Shown here: in pieces, positions 27,849 to 36,768 of the stretch | Position numbering within the stretch: position 1 is the stretch's first letter | Layout of the letters: every line of letters begins with the position of its first letter | Assembly: GCA_030431825.1 (NCBI GenBank) | Contig: JAUIIJ010000015.1 | Span: 26,094 to 90,093 of the forward strand | Reading direction: 5' to 3' | From: Alphaproteobacteria bacterium | GTDB taxonomy: Bacteria > Pseudomonadota > Alphaproteobacteria > Rhodobacterales > Rhodobacteraceae | Length of the DNA stretch: 64,000 nt | Made by a program: the position numbers and the translations under genes | Notes under the pieces: model-generated | Told to the model about the DNA's origin: nothing | What the model saw: the letters and a program-made list of their open reading frames with translations, nothing else | The model's database searches: none

Positions 27849-28886
27849 TCAAAGCGAGGCCTCCACCCGAAATGCCTCGGGGATGGCATCCTGCCCGTCA
27901 AGCAACAGATCGGCCATGACCTGCGCCACTTTCGGAGCCATGCCGAACCCGATCTTGAACCCGCCATTCGCGATGAAATGATCCCGCCTGCCCGGCCAGT
28001 GACCGATCATCGGTGCGCGGCTTCGGGCACGGGGCCGGAGACCGGCCCAGCGTTCGATCACCGACACGCCATGCAGGATCGGCATTGCCGCGATGGCGCG
28101 TTCAATCACCTCATCCAGCAGGGCGTCGGTCGAGCGCGCATCGTCATAGTCTCGCTCGCTGGTCGAACCGACGGCCAGCGTGCCATCCGAATGCGGGATC
28201 AGGTGCAGCGCATCGACAAAGAGTTGCGGGGTGTTCGCACCGGCGTCAAACCGCAGCAGCGCCGCCTGCCCCTTGACCCCGATACCCGCGGTTTTGCCGC
28301 CTGGCCGTGACAGCTCGGTCAGCCCATCGACACCCGTGGCATGCACCACAAGGCCACGATCCGGCGCATCCGTGACGACCGGCACGCCCAGAACCCCGAG
28401 CGCGGCGACAAGCGCGGCACAGGCCCGCCTTGGATGTATGCGTGCGCTGAGCGTATCATGAATGACATGACCGGTGGCAGAGGCCGGCGCAAAGGGGCCC
28501 ATATCCGCGACGTTCCGTATGGTCCAGGTCGCGTGGCCCTGCCAGAGATGCCGCGCGGTCTCGGCCCTTTGCCGCGCCAGGTCAAGCGCCCGCTGGTCCG
28601 CGATGGGTTGCAGCCGCCCCGTGCGCCCATAACCCGCAGCAACGCCTCCGGTTGCCTCGACCTCCTGCCAGAAGCCTTCGGCCATCAACAGGCTTTCGAG
28701 CTGAAATGCCTTCTTGCTGTTCCAGTTCTCGGGCACATGCGGTGCCAACGCGCCCACGATGCCGCCGGATGCCCCCGAACCGGGGCCGTTGGGGTCGATG
28801 ACCTGAACGGATGCGCCCCGCCGGGCACAGGTCCAGGCGATCGACAGACCAAAGATGCCGGCGCCGCGTATCGTTACATCGACCAT
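27849..28886 (-). CDS. FAD-dependent amine oxidase (DAO/MnmC oxidase-like)
   Basis: 345 residues. The Rossmann dinucleotide-binding start VDVTIRGAGIFGLSIAWTCARRGASVQVID is at the N-terminus, and the late motif ERWAGLRPRARSRAPMIG with GGFKIGFGMAPKVAQ matches D-amino-acid oxidase-fold enzymes such as ThiO, glycine oxidase and the oxidase half of MnmC. It is divergent from mnmD, with 64 bp between the starts, which suggests it may be the separate MnmC oxidase half that removes the carboxymethyl group in tRNA wobble-uridine modification. ThiO remains an alternative, but no thi gene is nearby. Confidence 0.75.
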   Translation of the reverse strand: MVDVTIRGAGIFGLSIAWTCARRGASVQVIDPNGPGSGASGGIVGALAPHVPENWNSKKAFQLESLLMAEGFWQEVEATGGVAAGYGRTGRLQPIADQRALDLARQRAETARHLWQGHATWTIRNVADMGPFAPASATGHVIHDTLSARIHPRRACAALVAALGVLGVPVVTDAPDRGLVVHATGVDGLTELSRPGGKTAGIGVKGQAALLRFDAGANTPQLFVDALHLIPHSDGTLAVGSTSERDYDDARSTDALLDEVIERAIAAMPILHGVSVIERWAGLRPRARSRAPMIGHWPGRRDHFIANGGFKIGFGMAPKVAQVMADLLLDGQDAIPEAFRVEASL

Positions 28887-28950
28887 TGCCTAATCCCGTT
28901 CCTTGCGCCATGTCTCGCGTCGTTGTGAGACCTTCTTACGGATTCCGGAC

Positions 28951-29619
28951 ATGCAGGACCAGCAGGCAGAATTGCAGTGGCGCGACGGCCATGTGCCGGT
29001 TTCGACCCGCTTTGACGATCCGTATTTCAGCCTGGAGAACGGGCTGGCGGAAACACGGCATGTCTTTCTCGACGGCAATGATCTGCCGGATCGGTTCCGC
29101 GAAGGGTTCCACATCGGCGAGCTCGGCTTTGGCACGGGTCTGAACATGCTGACGGCCTGGGCGGCGTGGGAAGAGGCCGGGCACCGCTCGCCTCTGCGCT
29201 TTACGAGTTTCGAGGCCTTCGCGATGACGCCCGCCGATATGGCGCAGGCGCTGGATGCTTTTCCGTCGCTGTCAGCCTGGCGGGACCGTTTTCTGCAGGT
29301 CTGGACCGGTGGCGGATCCTGTGATCTCGGCACGTTGCACCTGACGGTCGTCAAGGGCGACGCGCGCCGGACCCTGCCGGATTGGACCGGGCGGGCAGAT
29401 GCGTGGTTTCTTGACGGGTTTTCACCTGCAAAGAACCCGGAACTCTGGGGCGAACCCCTGTTGTCGGACGTCGCGCGCCATACCTCTGCCGGCGGCACCG
29501 TGGCGACCTACACCGCCGCAGGTTTCGTGCGTCGCGGGCTGGCCAAGGCCGGTTTCGAAATATCGCGGGTGCCTGGATACGGGCGCAAGCGGCACATGGT
29601 GAGGGGAGTCCTGGCATGA
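28951..29619 (+). CDS. mnmD: tRNA (5-methylaminomethyl-2-thiouridine) methyltransferase
   Basis: 222 residues from the ATG at 28951. LQWRDGHVPVSTRFDDPYFSLENGLAETRHVFL is the typical MnmC methyltransferase start, GELGFGTGLNML is the SAM-binding motif, and DAWFLDGFSPAKNPELW and GRKRHMVRG complete the family pattern. It adds the last methyl group of mnm5s2U at the tRNA wobble base. In E. coli this domain is fused to a FAD oxidase; here it stands alone and a DAO-fold oxidase gene diverges from it. It overlaps the next gene by 4 nt. Confidence 0.93.
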   Translation: MQDQQAELQWRDGHVPVSTRFDDPYFSLENGLAETRHVFLDGNDLPDRFREGFHIGELGFGTGLNMLTAWAAWEEAGHRSPLRFTSFEAFAMTPADMAQALDAFPSLSAWRDRFLQVWTGGGSCDLGTLHLTVVKGDARRTLPDWTGRADAWFLDGFSPAKNPELWGEPLLSDVARHTSAGGTVATYTAAGFVRRGLAKAGFEISRVPGYGRKRHMVRGVLA

Positions 29620-30503
29620 GCCTGCCCCACCCACCGCAGCAATCGAACAACGTGCCGCTCGGCGTTGCGCTGATGATCGCCACAACGGTGGTCTTTGCCA
29701 TCCAGGACGGTATCTCGCGCCATCTCGCCGGCGAATACAACACGCTGATGGTGGTCATGATCCGCTACTGGTTCTTCGCGGCCTTCGTGATCGCGCTGGC
29801 GGCGCGGTCGCGCGGCGGTTTGCGAGCGGCGATGCAGACCTCGCAACCGACCGTTCAGATCATCCGTGGCCTGTTGCTGGCGGCGGAGATCTGCGTCGCG
29901 GTGTTCGGCTTTACCGTGCTCGGACTGATTGAAAGCCACGCGGTTTTTGCCTGCTATCCGCTGCTGGTTGCGGCGCTGTCGGGTCCGATCCTGGGCGAAC
30001 AGGTCGGCTGGCGGCGCTGGACGGCCATCGCCGTCGGGTTTGTCGGAGTCCTGATCATCCTGCAGCCGGGTGCCGGGGTCTTTGACCCCGCGGCGATCAT
30101 CCCGCTGGTCTCATCTGTGATGTTCGCGATTTATGGCCTGCTCAACCGCTACGCCGCCCGGCGCGACACCACGGCGACCAGCTTTTTCTACACCGGCACC
30201 GTGGGTGCGGTGCTGATGACTGCGATCGGCATCTGGTTCTGGCAACCGATGGCGAGTTCGGATTGGCTCTGGATGGGGACGCTTTGCATCACCGGTGTGC
30301 TGGGGCATTGGCTGCTGATCAGATGCTACGAGGCCGCAGAAGCCAGCGCGGTGCAGCCCTTTGCCTATTTTCAGCTGGTGTTCGCCTCACTGCTGGGAAT
30401 GGTGGTCTTTGGCGAAACCCTGCGCAACAACGTGGCAATCGGCGCGGCGATCATCGTCGCCGCCGGGCTCTTCACCCTATGGCGCGAACGCGTCAAGAGT
30501 TGA
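29616..30503 (+). CDS. DMT family transporter (two EamA domains)
   Basis: 295 residues with about ten membrane segments in two EamA halves: GVALMIATTVVFAIQDGISRHLAGEYNTLMVVMIRYWFFA begins the first and AIIPLVSSVMFAIYGLLNRYAARRD the second. The final repeat (AEASAVQPFAYFQLVFASLLGMVVFGETLRNN) is the conserved EamA end. Probably an inner-membrane exporter of small metabolites. Overlaps mnmD by 4 nt, and its 3' end overlaps the convergent transglycosylase gene by 27 bp. Confidence 0.88.
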   Translation: MSLPHPPQQSNNVPLGVALMIATTVVFAIQDGISRHLAGEYNTLMVVMIRYWFFAAFVIALAARSRGGLRAAMQTSQPTVQIIRGLLLAAEICVAVFGFTVLGLIESHAVFACYPLLVAALSGPILGEQVGWRRWTAIAVGFVGVLIILQPGAGVFDPAAIIPLVSSVMFAIYGLLNRYAARRDTTATSFFYTGTVGAVLMTAIGIWFWQPMASSDWLWMGTLCITGVLGHWLLIRCYEAAEASAVQPFAYFQLVFASLLGMVVFGETLRNNVAIGAAIIVAAGLFTLWRERVKS

Positions 30504-32444
30504 TCCGGCAAGCTCGCGCGAGAACGGAACCGGAAGTGCCGGGCCACCCAGCCGCGCGCGATAGACTGGCAGGCTTTCGGTGACGCGCATCACGTAGTTC
30601 CGGGTTTCGTTGAACGGAATGAACTCGATCCAGTCGATCACATCCACGTCCGGGTCGCGCGGATCGCCGAAATCCAGTGCCCATTGCAGCGGCCGTCCCG
30701 GTCCCGCATTGTATCCTGCGGCCATCATCACGACATTGCCTTCAAAGCTGCCGGCCAGCCCGGCGAGATAGCGCGCGCCCAGCCGGGCGTTATATTCCCA
30801 TTCCTCGATCAGGCGCGAGGTCTTGTGACCGGCGGCGATTCCCATGTCTTCGGCCACGGCACTTGCGGTGGCGGGCATCACCTGCATCAAACCGCGTGCG
30901 CCGGCACCGCTGATCACACGGGGATCGAATTCACTCTCGCGCCGCGCAATCGCAAGGGTCATTTCCGGGGCCATCGGCAGATCCATATCCACGACCGGAT
31001 GCAGCGGGAAATAGGCGCCCGGCAGGACCAGCGCCCGTTGCGCGGCGCGCTTGGCAATCATGACCGCCAGGTGCGGCTGTCCGATGTCGATGACCATCTC
31101 GCCCAGCTGGTTGGCCTGCACCGGGTCGAGGCTCTCGACCAGATGCGCGAGAAACCGTTCGGCCAGGTCGAGTTCACCGGCCTCCAGCAACAGCAACCCG
31201 GCCTGCAGCACGCCGGATGACATGAATGCCGCGTCCTTCCACGGCGGCACGTCGGGCGGATTGGCAAGAACCGGATCAAAGGGACGCCCGATCCGTTCGG
31301 CCGCAAGCAGGCCGTAAAACGACGTCTGGTGCTCGGCAGCCTGTGAATAAGCATCATGCGCGCCATCACTGTCGCCAAGCGCTTCATAGGCGCGGCCCAG
31401 CCAATATCCGGCGCGCCCGCGCGAAATCGGCGAACTGACCGCCTTGTCGAAATGCTGGAAATGGCGCAGGGCGGTGGTGGGATCATCGAGCTGCCGCAAC
31501 GCGATGAACCCGGACAGCCATTCCAGGTCGGCATAGGATGCACCTTCGGTCAGGTAATGACGCGACGCGATCTGGTAGGCCCGTTCCGGCTCGCCCGCGC
31601 GCATCGCCTTGCGCGCGAGATTGGCGCGGCTGCGGGCCCATTTCTCGGGTTCGCCAAGGGCCTGGGCGCTGGTGCTGCGCTCCATCAAAAGGTCGATGGC
31701 ATCGTCGTCACGGCCCTTGCGGACGCGCCAGACAAAGCGATCATGTGCAAGCCCAGGCGCTCCGTTCAATTCCGCGGGCACGGCTTCGATCAGGACATCC
31801 ACGCCGGGCGCCATGTCACGCAGCGCGATCCGCGCCTCGGCCAGCGCCCGGTGGTCTTCATCGACCAGCGACAGCATCTGCCGCGCGCTGACCTGGTGGT
31901 TGTCCCACAACATGCGATCCAGCCGGGCGTTGTGGTGCGGCGCAAGCAGGTCCGCGTGCTGGCGCAGATAGTTCGCCTGGATCAGCCGCCCCATCGGCAT
32001 CGTGCGCCATGCCAGAACGAGTTCGGCCTCGGCATCGCCCTGCTGACCATTTTCGATCAACACGCGCGCACGGCTCAGGACGCCTTCGGGAGATTGCGGC
32101 GGCATCTCCTGATAAAAGGCGATGATCTCGTCGGAGGGCAGGGTATCGATCGCCGCTTCGCTCTTGCGGCGCAGCCACGCGAGGCCCGGCCAGTCCGGGC
32201 GCCGCGCCAGGAACCCGGTAACATCCGCCGCATCACCCAACCCCGCGCGCAGGCGGTGCCATTCGACGATGTCGCTGGCCACGCTTGCGGGCTCGCCCGC
32301 GGCGGCAAGCGCCTCGGGCCACTCCCATTTGCGCAGCAATTCCATGGCGCGCGCCATGTTCTGCGCGTCATCCGCCCGCGCCGCCCCTGCGGGAAGCGCG
32401 CAAAGGCACAACAGAAGTGTCAGAATGCGCAACATCACTTGCAT
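30477..32444 (-). CDS. Soluble lytic murein transglycosylase
   Basis: 655 residues from the ATG at 32444, which opens a signal peptide ending AARAD; an ATG at 32435 is also possible. A long helical-repeat superhelix makes up most of the protein, as in Slt70, and the catalytic domain is near the C-terminus: LAIARRESEFDPRVISGAGARGLMQVMPATA carries the catalytic glutamate (about residue 505) in the ES motif. It cleaves peptidoglycan strands in the periplasm to anhydromuropeptides. The 3' end overlaps the DMT gene by 27 bp on the other strand. Confidence 0.93.
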   Translation of the reverse strand: MQVMLRILTLLLCLCALPAGAARADDAQNMARAMELLRKWEWPEALAAAGEPASVASDIVEWHRLRAGLGDAADVTGFLARRPDWPGLAWLRRKSEAAIDTLPSDEIIAFYQEMPPQSPEGVLSRARVLIENGQQGDAEAELVLAWRTMPMGRLIQANYLRQHADLLAPHHNARLDRMLWDNHQVSARQMLSLVDEDHRALAEARIALRDMAPGVDVLIEAVPAELNGAPGLAHDRFVWRVRKGRDDDAIDLLMERSTSAQALGEPEKWARSRANLARKAMRAGEPERAYQIASRHYLTEGASYADLEWLSGFIALRQLDDPTTALRHFQHFDKAVSSPISRGRAGYWLGRAYEALGDSDGAHDAYSQAAEHQTSFYGLLAAERIGRPFDPVLANPPDVPPWKDAAFMSSGVLQAGLLLLEAGELDLAERFLAHLVESLDPVQANQLGEMVIDIGQPHLAVMIAKRAAQRALVLPGAYFPLHPVVDMDLPMAPEMTLAIARRESEFDPRVISGAGARGLMQVMPATASAVAEDMGIAAGHKTSRLIEEWEYNARLGARYLAGLAGSFEGNVVMMAAGYNAGPGRPLQWALDFGDPRDPDVDVIDWIEFIPFNETRNYVMRVTESLPVYRARLGGPALPVPFSRELAGSTLDAFAP

Positions 32445-32572
32445 TTCCCGATCATCCAAGGCTAGAGCCTGTGACGATAATCTGTGGCGGGCCGGGATCA
32501 ACAGCAATCGCGGACCTGTCGCGGGTCAGGCGGAATTTTTTCCGCGCAGATCATGAATAAAGGAGCGTGCCC

Positions 32573-33448
32573 ATGTTCAAAGGCTCAATGACAGCCCTCG
32601 TCACACCGTTTCGCAACGGCGAGTTGGATCTGGACACGCTCAAACAGCTGGTCGAATGGCAGATCAGCGAAGGGACGTCGGCGCTGGTGCCGGTGGGAAC
32701 CACGGGCGAAAGCCCGACGCTGACCCACGCGGAACATGAAACCGTCGTGACCGAGGTGGTCAAGGCCGCCGGCGGACGGGTGCCCGTCATTGCAGGGGCC
32801 GGATCGAACAACACGCTTGAAAGCCTGCGGCTGGCCCAGCATGCCGAATCGGTCGAGGCCGACGCGGTTCTGGTGGTGACGCCCTATTACAACAAGCCCA
32901 CGCAGGTCGGTTTGATCGCGCATTTCACCGCGATTCACGATGCCACGTCCCTGCCGATCATCATCTACAACATTCCACCGCGTTCGGTGATCGACATGTC
33001 GCCCGACACCATGGGCGAGTTGTCGAAACTGCCGCGGATCGTGGGGGTCAAGGATGCCACCGGCGACCTGGCCCGGGTCAGCGCGCAGCGGATCACCTGC
33101 GGCCCGGATTTCATCCAGCTGTCGGGCGAGGATGCGACCGCCCACGGCTTCAACGCACAGGGCGGGGTCGGCTGCATCTCGGTCACTGCGAATGTGGCGC
33201 CCGGTCTCTGCGCAGAGCTGCAGGCCGCGACCGCCGCGGGCGACTACGCCAAGGCGCTGAAAGTTCAGGACCGGCTGATGCCCTTGCATCAGGCGATCTT
33301 TACCGAACCCGGGCTTGTCGGTGTGAAATACGCGATGAGCAAGCTGGGCCTGTGCAGCGAAGAGGTCCGCCTGCCGTTGACGGGTCTGACCGACGCCACC
33401 AAGACACTGGTCGATGATGCCCTGCGCCATGCGGGCCTGCTGACCTGA
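32573..33448 (+). CDS. dapA: 4-hydroxy-tetrahydrodipicolinate synthase
   Basis: 291 residues from the ATG at 32573, 7 nt after AGGAG; a GTG at 32567 is too close to it. [19 protein letters not shown], the tyrosine motif IIYNIPPRS and the Schiff-base lysine in [10 protein letters not shown] are all conserved. It condenses pyruvate with aspartate semialdehyde, the first committed step to diaminopimelate and lysine. Confidence 0.97.
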   Translation: MFKGSMTALVTPFRNGELDLDTLKQLVEWQISEGTSALVPVGTTGESPTLTHAEHETVVTEVVKAAGGRVPVIAGAGSNNTLESLRLAQHAESVEADAVLVVTPYYNKPTQVGLIAHFTAIHDATSLPIIIYNIPPRSVIDMSPDTMGELSKLPRIVGVKDATGDLARVSAQRITCGPDFIQLSGEDATAHGFNAQGGVGCISVTANVAPGLCAELQAATAAGDYAKALKVQDRLMPLHQAIFTEPGLVGVKYAMSKLGLCSEEVRLPLTGLTDATKTLVDDALRHAGLLT

Positions 33449-33484
33449 ACATCCGCCCCCGGCGACATGCGTCTGGGGCCCTGT

Positions 33485-33724
33485 TCAATCCTCCGGTTCC
33501 GGCCTCTCCGGAACCGGATCGTAACCCGCACCGCCCATCGGATGGCATCGCCCGATCCGCCGCGCGGCGAGCCATGCGCCCCTGATGGCACCGTGCTTTT
33601 CCAGCGCCTCGAGCGCATAGGCGGAACAGGTTGGCTGATACCGGCAGTTGAACCCCACCCAGGGCGAAAAGACCAGACGATAGCCGCGAACCGGCAGGGC
33701 AAGGATATGGGCAAGGGGACTCAC
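33485..33724 (-). CDS. yidD: Membrane protein insertion efficiency factor
   Basis: 79 residues from a GTG at 33724, whose GTGA overlaps the rnpA stop. [37 protein letters not shown] is the diagnostic YidD core with its cysteines, and [18 protein letters not shown] is the conserved tail. It assists YidC/Sec membrane insertion. The open frame extends upstream inside rnpA, but the family start and the overlap point to 33724. Confidence 0.93.
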   Translation of the reverse strand: MSPLAHILALPVRGYRLVFSPWVGFNCRYQPTCSAYALEALEKHGAIRGAWLAARRIGRCHPMGGAGYDPVPERPEPED

Positions 33725-34143
33725 GAATCGCCGTGAATGCGGCGCAGCGCATAGCGGAGATCTTTTTGCAGGGCGTCGAACGGCCGGTCTGCCGTCTCCC
33801 CTGCCCGGCCGATCAGAACATAATCCCACCCGGCGCGGCCATATTTCGGCAGGACCAGTCGCGCCGCCTCGCGCAGCCTGCGCTTGGCGCGGTTTCGCGC
33901 CACCGCGTTGCCGACCTTCTTGGAGCAGGTAAATCCGACACGAATGCCGGCGGCTTCGTCTTCTGCGCGCTTGCGCCCCTGCACCAACATCGACCCCGTG
34001 CCCTGCCGACGTGCGCGGGCGGCGCGCAGGAACTCGGCGCGCTTTGTCAGGATGACAAGACCGTCAGGCACGCAAACGGACACCGCCGGGGGTGCGTTCC
34101 CTCGGGCGGCAGTGCCATCCAAGGGGACCTCCGGCGGTGTCAT
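33721..34143 (-). CDS. rnpA: Ribonuclease P protein component
   Basis: 140 residues. The core [29 protein letters not shown] is the RNR motif of the RNase P protein, preceded by [25 protein letters not shown]. The N-terminal ~25 residues are extra compared with compact homologues, and a later start (GTG or TTG near VILTKRAEF) is possible. It binds the catalytic RNase P RNA to mature tRNA 5' ends. Lies between rpmH and yidD in the standard order. Confidence 0.95.
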   Translation of the reverse strand: MTPPEVPLDGTAARGNAPPAVSVCVPDGLVILTKRAEFLRAARARRQGTGSMLVQGRKRAEDEAAGIRVGFTCSKKVGNAVARNRAKRRLREAARLVLPKYGRAGWDYVLIGRAGETADRPFDALQKDLRYALRRIHGDS

Positions 34144-34166
34144 GTCCGTCAGGAAGGCTGATGCGC

Positions 34167-34301
34167 TTACGCGCTCAGCACCTTGCGGCCACGCGCACGG
34201 CGCGCGTTCAGAACCTTGCGGCCCGCTTTTGTCGCCATACGGGCACGGAACCCGTGGCGGCGCTTGCGAACCAGGTTCGAAGGTTGGTAGGTGCGTTTCA
34301 T
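34167..34301 (-). CDS. rpmH: 50S ribosomal protein L34
   Basis: 44 residues, beginning [20 protein letters not shown] and ending RGRKVLSA, the complete and highly conserved L34 sequence. First gene of the rpmH-rnpA-yidD operon; 23 bp separate it from rnpA. A good promoter lies 70-98 bp upstream. Confidence 0.97.
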   Translation of the reverse strand: MKRTYQPSNLVRKRRHGFRARMATKAGRKVLNARRARGRKVLSA

Positions 34302-34370
34302 CGCTCCGTCTCCAGCTTACTCGGTCGGGTACGGCGCGGAATCGCCCCCCGTGTGAACTTTGAAGCCCGT

Positions 34371-34399
34371 CCTCTAATGGCGCTTGCCACGCAAGTCAA
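34371..34399 (-). promoter_or_regulatory. Promoter of rpmH-rnpA-yidD
   Basis: On the minus strand, TTGACT at 34399-34394 and TAGAGG at 34376-34371 are separated by 17 bp, the ideal -35/-10 spacing of the housekeeping sigma factor, about 70 bp before the rpmH start. The remaining part of the 297-bp gap up to 34598 shows no gene. Confidence 0.65.
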
Positions 34400-34598
34400 A
34401 CCCTGGCTGCGATAAATCGCGCGAAATCTGCAACAATTCGCATGCCGGGCGCAGGGTGATTGTTTCAATCGCATCAAACCATGCCGCATTCCTCACGAAA
34501 TCGGTGCAACAGATCAACCGACCGTGAGCCCCCTGTCGCTTTGCGGTGTCAGGGCGCATGTTGCCCGCAACGATTGACCCGATAACGGACCCAGACCG

Positions 34599-35330
34599 AT
34601 GACTGCAACGCCCGGCGAGAAAAGACCCGGATTTCTGCGCCACCTGCCCTTGCTGCTGATCCTGTGCATCGCACTGGTCGGGAGCTTCACGCTGCGCGAT
34701 TATCTCAGCTTTGACACCCTGCGCGACAATCGCGAGGCGCTGCTGGCGTATCGCGATCGGAACCTCGTGGTGATGGCTGTCGGTTTTTTTGCAATCTACG
34801 TGGTCATCGTTGCGTTCTCCCTGCCCGGTGCCGCGGTTGCTTCGGTGACCGGTGGCTTCCTGTTCGGGCTTGCGGGGGGCACTGCGCTCAATGTGCTGGC
34901 CGCAACGGTCGGTGCCTCTGCGATCTTCCTCGCCGCGCGGACGGGCCTGGGCGCAACGCTGAGCCGGAAAATCGACGCCTCGGAGGGAACAGCGGGCCGT
35001 ATTCGCGACGGGCTGCGCGATCATGAGATCAACGTGCTGTTGTTGATGCGTCTGGTGCCCGCGGTTCCGTTTTTCGTTGCCAACCTGCTGCCGGCGCTGG
35101 TCGGGGTGAAATTCGGCAACTTTCTCTGGACCACGGCGATCGGCATCATCCCCGGCGCGATCGTATTTACCTGGATTGGTGTCGGTCTGGGCGAGGTGTT
35201 CGATCGTGGCGAGACACCGGATTTGTCGCTCTTGTGGGAACCTCATATCATCGGTCCCATTCTTGGCCTTTGCCTCCTGGCCGCATTGCCGATCGTCATA
35301 AGGCTGGTTCGCGGCCGGAAAGAGATTTGA
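34599..35330 (+). CDS. TVP38/TMEM64 (DedA-like) membrane protein
   Basis: 243 residues with about five membrane segments. The core FSLPGAAVASVTGGFLFGLAGGTALNVLAATVGASAIFLAAR and the later LLLMRLVPAVPFFVANLLPALVGVKFGNFLWTT are characteristic of the VTT (SNARE-associated) domain. Members are implicated in lipid scrambling or ion transport. One base separates its stop from the next gene, a pyridine nucleotide-disulfide oxidoreductase, a pairing seen in many genomes. Confidence 0.9.
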   Translation: MTATPGEKRPGFLRHLPLLLILCIALVGSFTLRDYLSFDTLRDNREALLAYRDRNLVVMAVGFFAIYVVIVAFSLPGAAVASVTGGFLFGLAGGTALNVLAATVGASAIFLAARTGLGATLSRKIDASEGTAGRIRDGLRDHEINVLLLMRLVPAVPFFVANLLPALVGVKFGNFLWTTAIGIIPGAIVFTWIGVGLGEVFDRGETPDLSLLWEPHIIGPILGLCLLAALPIVIRLVRGRKEI

Positions 35331-35331
35331 A

Positions 35332-36753
35332 ATGGAACAGAGGATCAAGACCGACCTGCTGGTGATCGGTGCGGGCTCTGCCGGACTGTCCGTCGCGGCC
35401 GGGGCCAGCCAGATGGGCGCCGATGTGGTGCTGCTTGAGGGGCACAGAATGGGCGGCGATTGCCTGAACTATGGCTGTGTTCCCTCCAAGGCGTTGATCG
35501 CCAGCGCCAAGGCGGCGCACGCGCGCACCACGTCCGCACCGCTGGGCATCGCCAACCAGACGCCTTCGGTCGACTATGCCGCCGCGATGGAACATGTCGC
35601 GCAGGTGATCGCCCGCATCGCTCCGGTCGACAGCCAGGACAGGTTCGAGGGGCTCGGCGTGCGGGTGATCCGCGAATATGGACGGTTCCTGTCACCGACC
35701 GAGGTTCAGGCGGGCGATTACAGGATCACCGCCCGGCGCATCGTGATTGCGACCGGGTCATCACCGCTGGTTCCCGCCATTCCCGGACTGGATCGCGTGC
35801 CCTACCTGACCAATGAAACCCTGTTCGACCTGCGCGATCCACCGGCGCACCTGCTGATAGTCGGCGCAGGTCCGATCGGGCTTGAGATGGCGCAGGCGCA
35901 TGTGCGCCTGGGTTGCAAGGTGACCGTGATCGAGGGGGACGTTCCCCTGGCCAAGGACGATCCGGATTTTGCTTCGGTCGTTCTGGACGCTTTGCGCGAC
36001 GAAGGTGTCGTCATCGAAGAACGCGCGCTTGCGGCGGAAATCCGCGGAGAGGCCGGCAACATCGAGGTTGAGGCCGGGGACGGCCGTGTTTTTCGCGGAA
36101 CACACCTGCTGATGGCGGTGGGACGCAAGGCCAATACCGAACGTCTGGACCTCGATGCCGCCGGGATAGAAACCACCAAAAGCGGCATCAAGGTGGATGC
36201 GCGCCTGCGGACCAGCAACCGCCGTGTCTTTGCTATCGGTGATATCGCCGGTGGCCTGCAATTCACCCATGTCGCGGGATACCAGGCCGGGATCATCCTG
36301 CGCCCGATCCTGTTCGGATTGCCCGCCAAGGCCGGAAACTCCCATATTCCGTGGGCCACATACACCGACCCCGAACTGGCGCAGGTGGGACTGACCGAGG
36401 CACAGGCGCGCGAGGCGCATGGCAAGTCCGTCGAGATCGCGGACTTTGCCTATGACGAAAACGACCGTGCCATTGCCGAGCGCAGGACCACGGGCCGGAT
36501 CAAGGTCATGGTGGTGCGCGGGCGCCCGGTCGGCGCCACCATCGTCGGGCACCGGGCCGGAGATCTGATCAGCCTGTGGTCTCTCGCGATCGCGAACAAG
36601 TTGAAGATGAGCCAGATCGCGGCAATGGTCGCACCCTATCCGACCTATGGTGAAATCAACAAACGTGCCGCGGGGGCCTATTTCTCGCCCAGACTGTTTG
36701 ATAATCCTAGGGTCAAACAAGTGGTTGGGCTGGTTCAGAAGTGGCTGCCCTGA
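35332..36753 (+). CDS. MerA/Lpd-like FAD-dependent disulfide oxidoreductase
   Basis: 473 residues. FAD-binding start LLVIGAGSAGLSVAAGASQMG, redox cysteines C44 and C49 in GGDCLNYGCVPSK, NAD-binding LLIVGAGPIGLEMAQAHVRLG, and FAIGDIAGG, the second FAD contact. The dimerisation domain is complete but the C-terminus lacks the HAHPT motif of lipoamide dehydrogenase and the CC pair of mercuric reductase, so neither name fits. Cotranscribed with the TVP38 gene, with 1 nt between. The physiological substrate is unknown. Confidence 0.88.
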   Translation: MEQRIKTDLLVIGAGSAGLSVAAGASQMGADVVLLEGHRMGGDCLNYGCVPSKALIASAKAAHARTTSAPLGIANQTPSVDYAAAMEHVAQVIARIAPVDSQDRFEGLGVRVIREYGRFLSPTEVQAGDYRITARRIVIATGSSPLVPAIPGLDRVPYLTNETLFDLRDPPAHLLIVGAGPIGLEMAQAHVRLGCKVTVIEGDVPLAKDDPDFASVVLDALRDEGVVIEERALAAEIRGEAGNIEVEAGDGRVFRGTHLLMAVGRKANTERLDLDAAGIETTKSGIKVDARLRTSNRRVFAIGDIAGGLQFTHVAGYQAGIILRPILFGLPAKAGNSHIPWATYTDPELAQVGLTEAQAREAHGKSVEIADFAYDENDRAIAERRTTGRIKVMVVRGRPVGATIVGHRAGDLISLWSLAIANKLKMSQIAAMVAPYPTYGEINKRAAGAYFSPRLFDNPRVKQVVGLVQKWLP

Positions 36754-36768
36754 CGAACAAGGAGCAGC

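Noticed and set aside
34302..34598. Search for a structured RNA or dnaA boxes next to rpmH
   Set aside because: Apart from the rpmH promoter no tandem TTATNCACA-like boxes or RNA structure could be supported.
35332..36753. Naming the oxidoreductase mercuric reductase or dihydrolipoyl dehydrogenase
   Set aside because: It lacks the C-terminal cysteine pair of MerA and the HAHPT motif of Lpd, and no mer or dehydrogenase-complex genes are nearby.
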